Shown here: piece after piece, positions 14,246 through 15,720 of the stretch
Numbering within the stretch: the first letter of the stretch is position 1
How the letters are laid out: each line of letters opens with the position of its first letter
Assembly: GCA_027482795.1 (NCBI GenBank)
Contig: JAIXVS010000359.1
Span: 1 to 15,720, forward strand
Source of the DNA: Rhodobacter sp.
GTDB lineage: Bacteria; Pseudomonadota; Alphaproteobacteria; Rhodobacterales; Rhodobacteraceae
Reading direction: 5' to 3'
DNA: 15,720 nucleotides
The notes under the pieces: model-generated
What the model was told of the DNA's origin: nothing
Databases searched by the model: none
The model's input: the letters and a program-made list of their open reading frames with translations, nothing else
Made by a program: the position numbers and the translations under genes

Positions 14246-15268
14246 CTTCTCAACCACCATCGCAGCGCCAATCCCGCCCGCGCCCGCAATTGCGGCCACG
14301 CCCGTTTGCCCCGCGCCCAGTTCATAAAACAGCCGCACCGCCAGCACTGCGCCCGATGCGCCAATCGCGTGGCCCCGCGCCAGCGCGCCCCCGCCGATGT
14401 TCACGCTCGCAAGCCCCGCGCTGCACAGCATCGCTTGAACAGCATAGGCCTCCATCACCTCGGCCAGATCCGCGCCCAAACCATCGACCGCTTCAATCGC
14501 CGCCTTTGCCGCAAGGCCAGGTCGCCCCGCATCCCCCCCCACATTCGCGCCGCGCAAAATGCGCAGGCCGCCGCAGGCCAACTGGGCCGCCAGATCATCC
14601 GCCACCACCAGCACAAATGCCGCCCCATCTGCCGCGAGTGCGGTATTGGCCGCCGTGATGCTGCCCGCTAATGGTGCCGCGCGCGCAGCCAAGGCCGCCG
14701 TCACCCGCCCCGCCGCAGGATCGCGCGCCATTCCCAAAACCTCTACAACCTCCCCCGCCGCCACGCGGTATTTCCGATGCGATTGGGCCGCATAGGCATC
14801 CTGCGCCGCGCGCGTTACCCCCGCCTCGCGCGCAATCACATCCGCCGCCTGCGCCATATCGGGGTCATCCCAGCCCTGCGGCACGAACCTTGCCTGCGCA
14901 TAGGGAACACCGTCCCGCAACCGCGTTGGCGCGCGCGAATAACTCTCGGCCCCGCCCGCAATCACCACCTTTGCAGCCCCAGAATCCACCAGCGCGCGGG
15001 CCAGCAAAATCGCATCCAGCCCAGCGGTGCATTGCCGATCAATCGTCAGCCCCGCCACATGGCCCAGCCCAGCCGCCAGCGCAATAATCCGCGCCACATT
15101 GCCCCCCGCGCCAAGGGCGTTGGCGCAGATCACCTCATCGACTTTGTGCGGGAAATCCTGCAATAGCGCGGCGATAACGGGGGCAGCCATGTCCTCAATC
15201 TCTAGCCCCGCAAAGGCCTGCCCTCGCGGTACAATCGCGCTGCGTTTGGCTTTGACAATTACAGCCAC
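14237..15268 (-). CDS. Thiolase-family protein with altered active site
   Basis: Thiolases join or cleave acyl-CoA with acetyl-CoA. The fold is recognised from DRQCTAGLDAI with the nucleophile Cys80, GGAESYSRAP, SVNIGGGALARGHAIGASG with His300, and the glycine-rich end GAGGIGAAM. Two usual catalytic residues are missing: the Asn of the NEAF motif is Met272 (VMEAYA), and the second catalytic Cys is Ala328 (IAGAGGIG). At 343 residues it is also shorter than the usual 390 or so. The GTG start at 15268 is chosen because the sequence VAVIVKAKRSAIV aligns with thiolase N-termini, AGGTAG lies 7 nt upstream, and it overlaps the end of the acyl-CoA synthetase gene by 10 bp. A longer frame to 15343 lies inside that gene. 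It may catalyse a different condensation or be non-catalytic. Confidence 0.8.
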   Translation of the reverse strand: MAVIVKAKRSAIVPRGQAFAGLEIEDMAAPVIAALLQDFPHKVDEVICANALGAGGNVARIIALAAGLGHVAGLTIDRQCTAGLDAILLARALVDSGAAKVVIAGGAESYSRAPTRLRDGVPYAQARFVPQGWDDPDMAQAADVIAREAGVTRAAQDAYAAQSHRKYRVAAGEVVEVLGMARDPAAGRVTAALAARAAPLAGSITAANTALAADGAAFVLVVADDLAAQLACGGLRILRGANVGGDAGRPGLAAKAAIEAVDGLGADLAEVMEAYAVQAMLCSAGLASVNIGGGALARGHAIGASGAVLAVRLFYELGAGQTGVAAIAGAGGIGAAMVVEKLT

Positions 15269-15720
15269 GATGGGTCTACCTGCGCCTGCAATGCGCGCAA
15301 ATCGGTCTTGCCACTGGGCAGGCATGGCCAATCTTCCAACCATATCATAGATTTAGGGGCTTTCAGCGCCCCCATCTCGCCGCGCAAAACCGCCAATATC
15401 GCCCCTTCTTGCGCGTTATCCCCTTGGCACACGGCCACCAAATGGACCCCGCGCAAGCTGTCCCTGCGCGGTAAAACCGCCACCTGCCGCACCCCCGCCA
15501 AGGCCATCATCCGCGCCTCAATCTGTTCGGGAAAGACATTATGGTCGGCCACCGTCACCATCCGCCCCGCGCGGCCCGAAAGATAAAGGTTCCCCCCCTC
15601 CATCCGCCCCATTTCGCCCACGCTCAGCCACCCATCCTGCCAGCGCGCACTGCCCACATCCGCCCCCGCATAGCGGATAAAGGTATAGGGAGAGCGCAGC
15701 CACACCTCGCCCCCCCGCAC
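15259..15720 (-). CDS. AMP-dependent acyl-CoA synthetase, C-terminal part (5' end outside window)
   Basis: ANL-superfamily ligase that activates a carboxylic acid with ATP and transfers it to CoA; 153 residues are visible and the frame is open to the window edge, so the start is not shown. The region before and after the domain hinge is present: DGWLSVGEMGRMEGGNLYLS (29-48) corresponds to the usual GWxxTGD motif, with Glu36 in place of the ribose-binding Asp, and SGRAGRMV (48-55) is the hinge. ADHNVFPEQIEARM matches the GxNVxPxEIE motif, and LPSGKTDLRAL carries the catalytic lysine of the last core motif. Its stop overlaps the thiolase start by 10 bp, so the two products are likely to work in one pathway on the same acyl chain. 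Substrate unknown. Confidence 0.85.
   Translation of the reverse strand: MRGGEVWLRSPYTFIRYAGADVGSARWQDGWLSVGEMGRMEGGNLYLSGRAGRMVTVADHNVFPEQIEARMMALAGVRQVAVLPRRDSLRGVHLVAVCQGDNAQEGAILAVLRGEMGALKAPKSMIWLEDWPCLPSGKTDLRALQAQVDPSWL
15276..15281 (-). promoter_or_regulatory. Ribosome-binding site selecting the GTG start of the thiolase gene
   Basis: AGGTAG on the minus strand, inside the last codons of the synthetase gene, is 7 nt before GTG at 15268. It supports a coupled, overlapping start. Confidence 0.6.

Overview
The window looks like a chromosomal piece of a GC-rich alphaproteobacterium, most likely a Rhodobacterales (Roseobacter-type) species. This is inferred from protein content (an LdtR-type MarR regulator, an alphaproteobacterial-type ParE, a KpsC capsule enzyme, SdhE) and from strong G/C preference at third codon positions. 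It is not based on a marker search.

Layout. 1-1047: the 3' half of kpsC (Kdo transferase for the capsule lipid anchor), cut by the window edge. 1048-1378: a gene-free stretch packed with short hairpins, including a leftward intrinsic terminator. 1379-2278 (minus): an LdtR-like winged-helix regulator and the flavinylation factor SdhE. SdhE is divergent from 2355-3978 (plus), an aspartate aminotransferase and a small closely coupled protein of unknown function. 3980-6939 (minus): a putative metal-transport operon of periplasmic DUF1007 protein, NicO-type Ni/Co transporter with a His-rich loop, and a MATE efflux protein. A 251-bp divergent control region (6940-7190) carries helically phased repeats.

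7191-8789 (plus) encodes a membrane-anchored beta-helix-like protein with an AT-rich central segment. 8793-9668 (minus) is an NAD-dependent epimerase/dehydratase. 9750-10376 (plus) is a phd-doc toxin-antitoxin pair with a recognisable promoter/operator. 10455-12404 (plus) is parE of topoisomerase IV. Overlapping its stop codon is an AT-rich foreign-looking gene (to 13420) whose C-terminal half resembles the domain found in AbiTii-type phage-defence proteins. 13421-13786 is gene-free and full of inverted repeats and terminator-like hairpins.

13787-15720 (minus): an acyl-CoA synthetase (cut by the window edge), a thiolase-family protein translationally coupled to it, and a lipoprotein cytochrome c. 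A near-consensus FNR box lies over the thiolase stop codon, at the right distance to drive the cytochrome gene under low oxygen.

The points most worth attention are: the AbiTii-like gene coupled to parE; the thiolase lacking two of the four usual catalytic residues; the FNR box/cytochrome pairing; the phased repeats upstream of the metal-transport operon; and the mosaic beta-helix membrane protein. No CRISPR array, insertion sequence or tRNA was seen.
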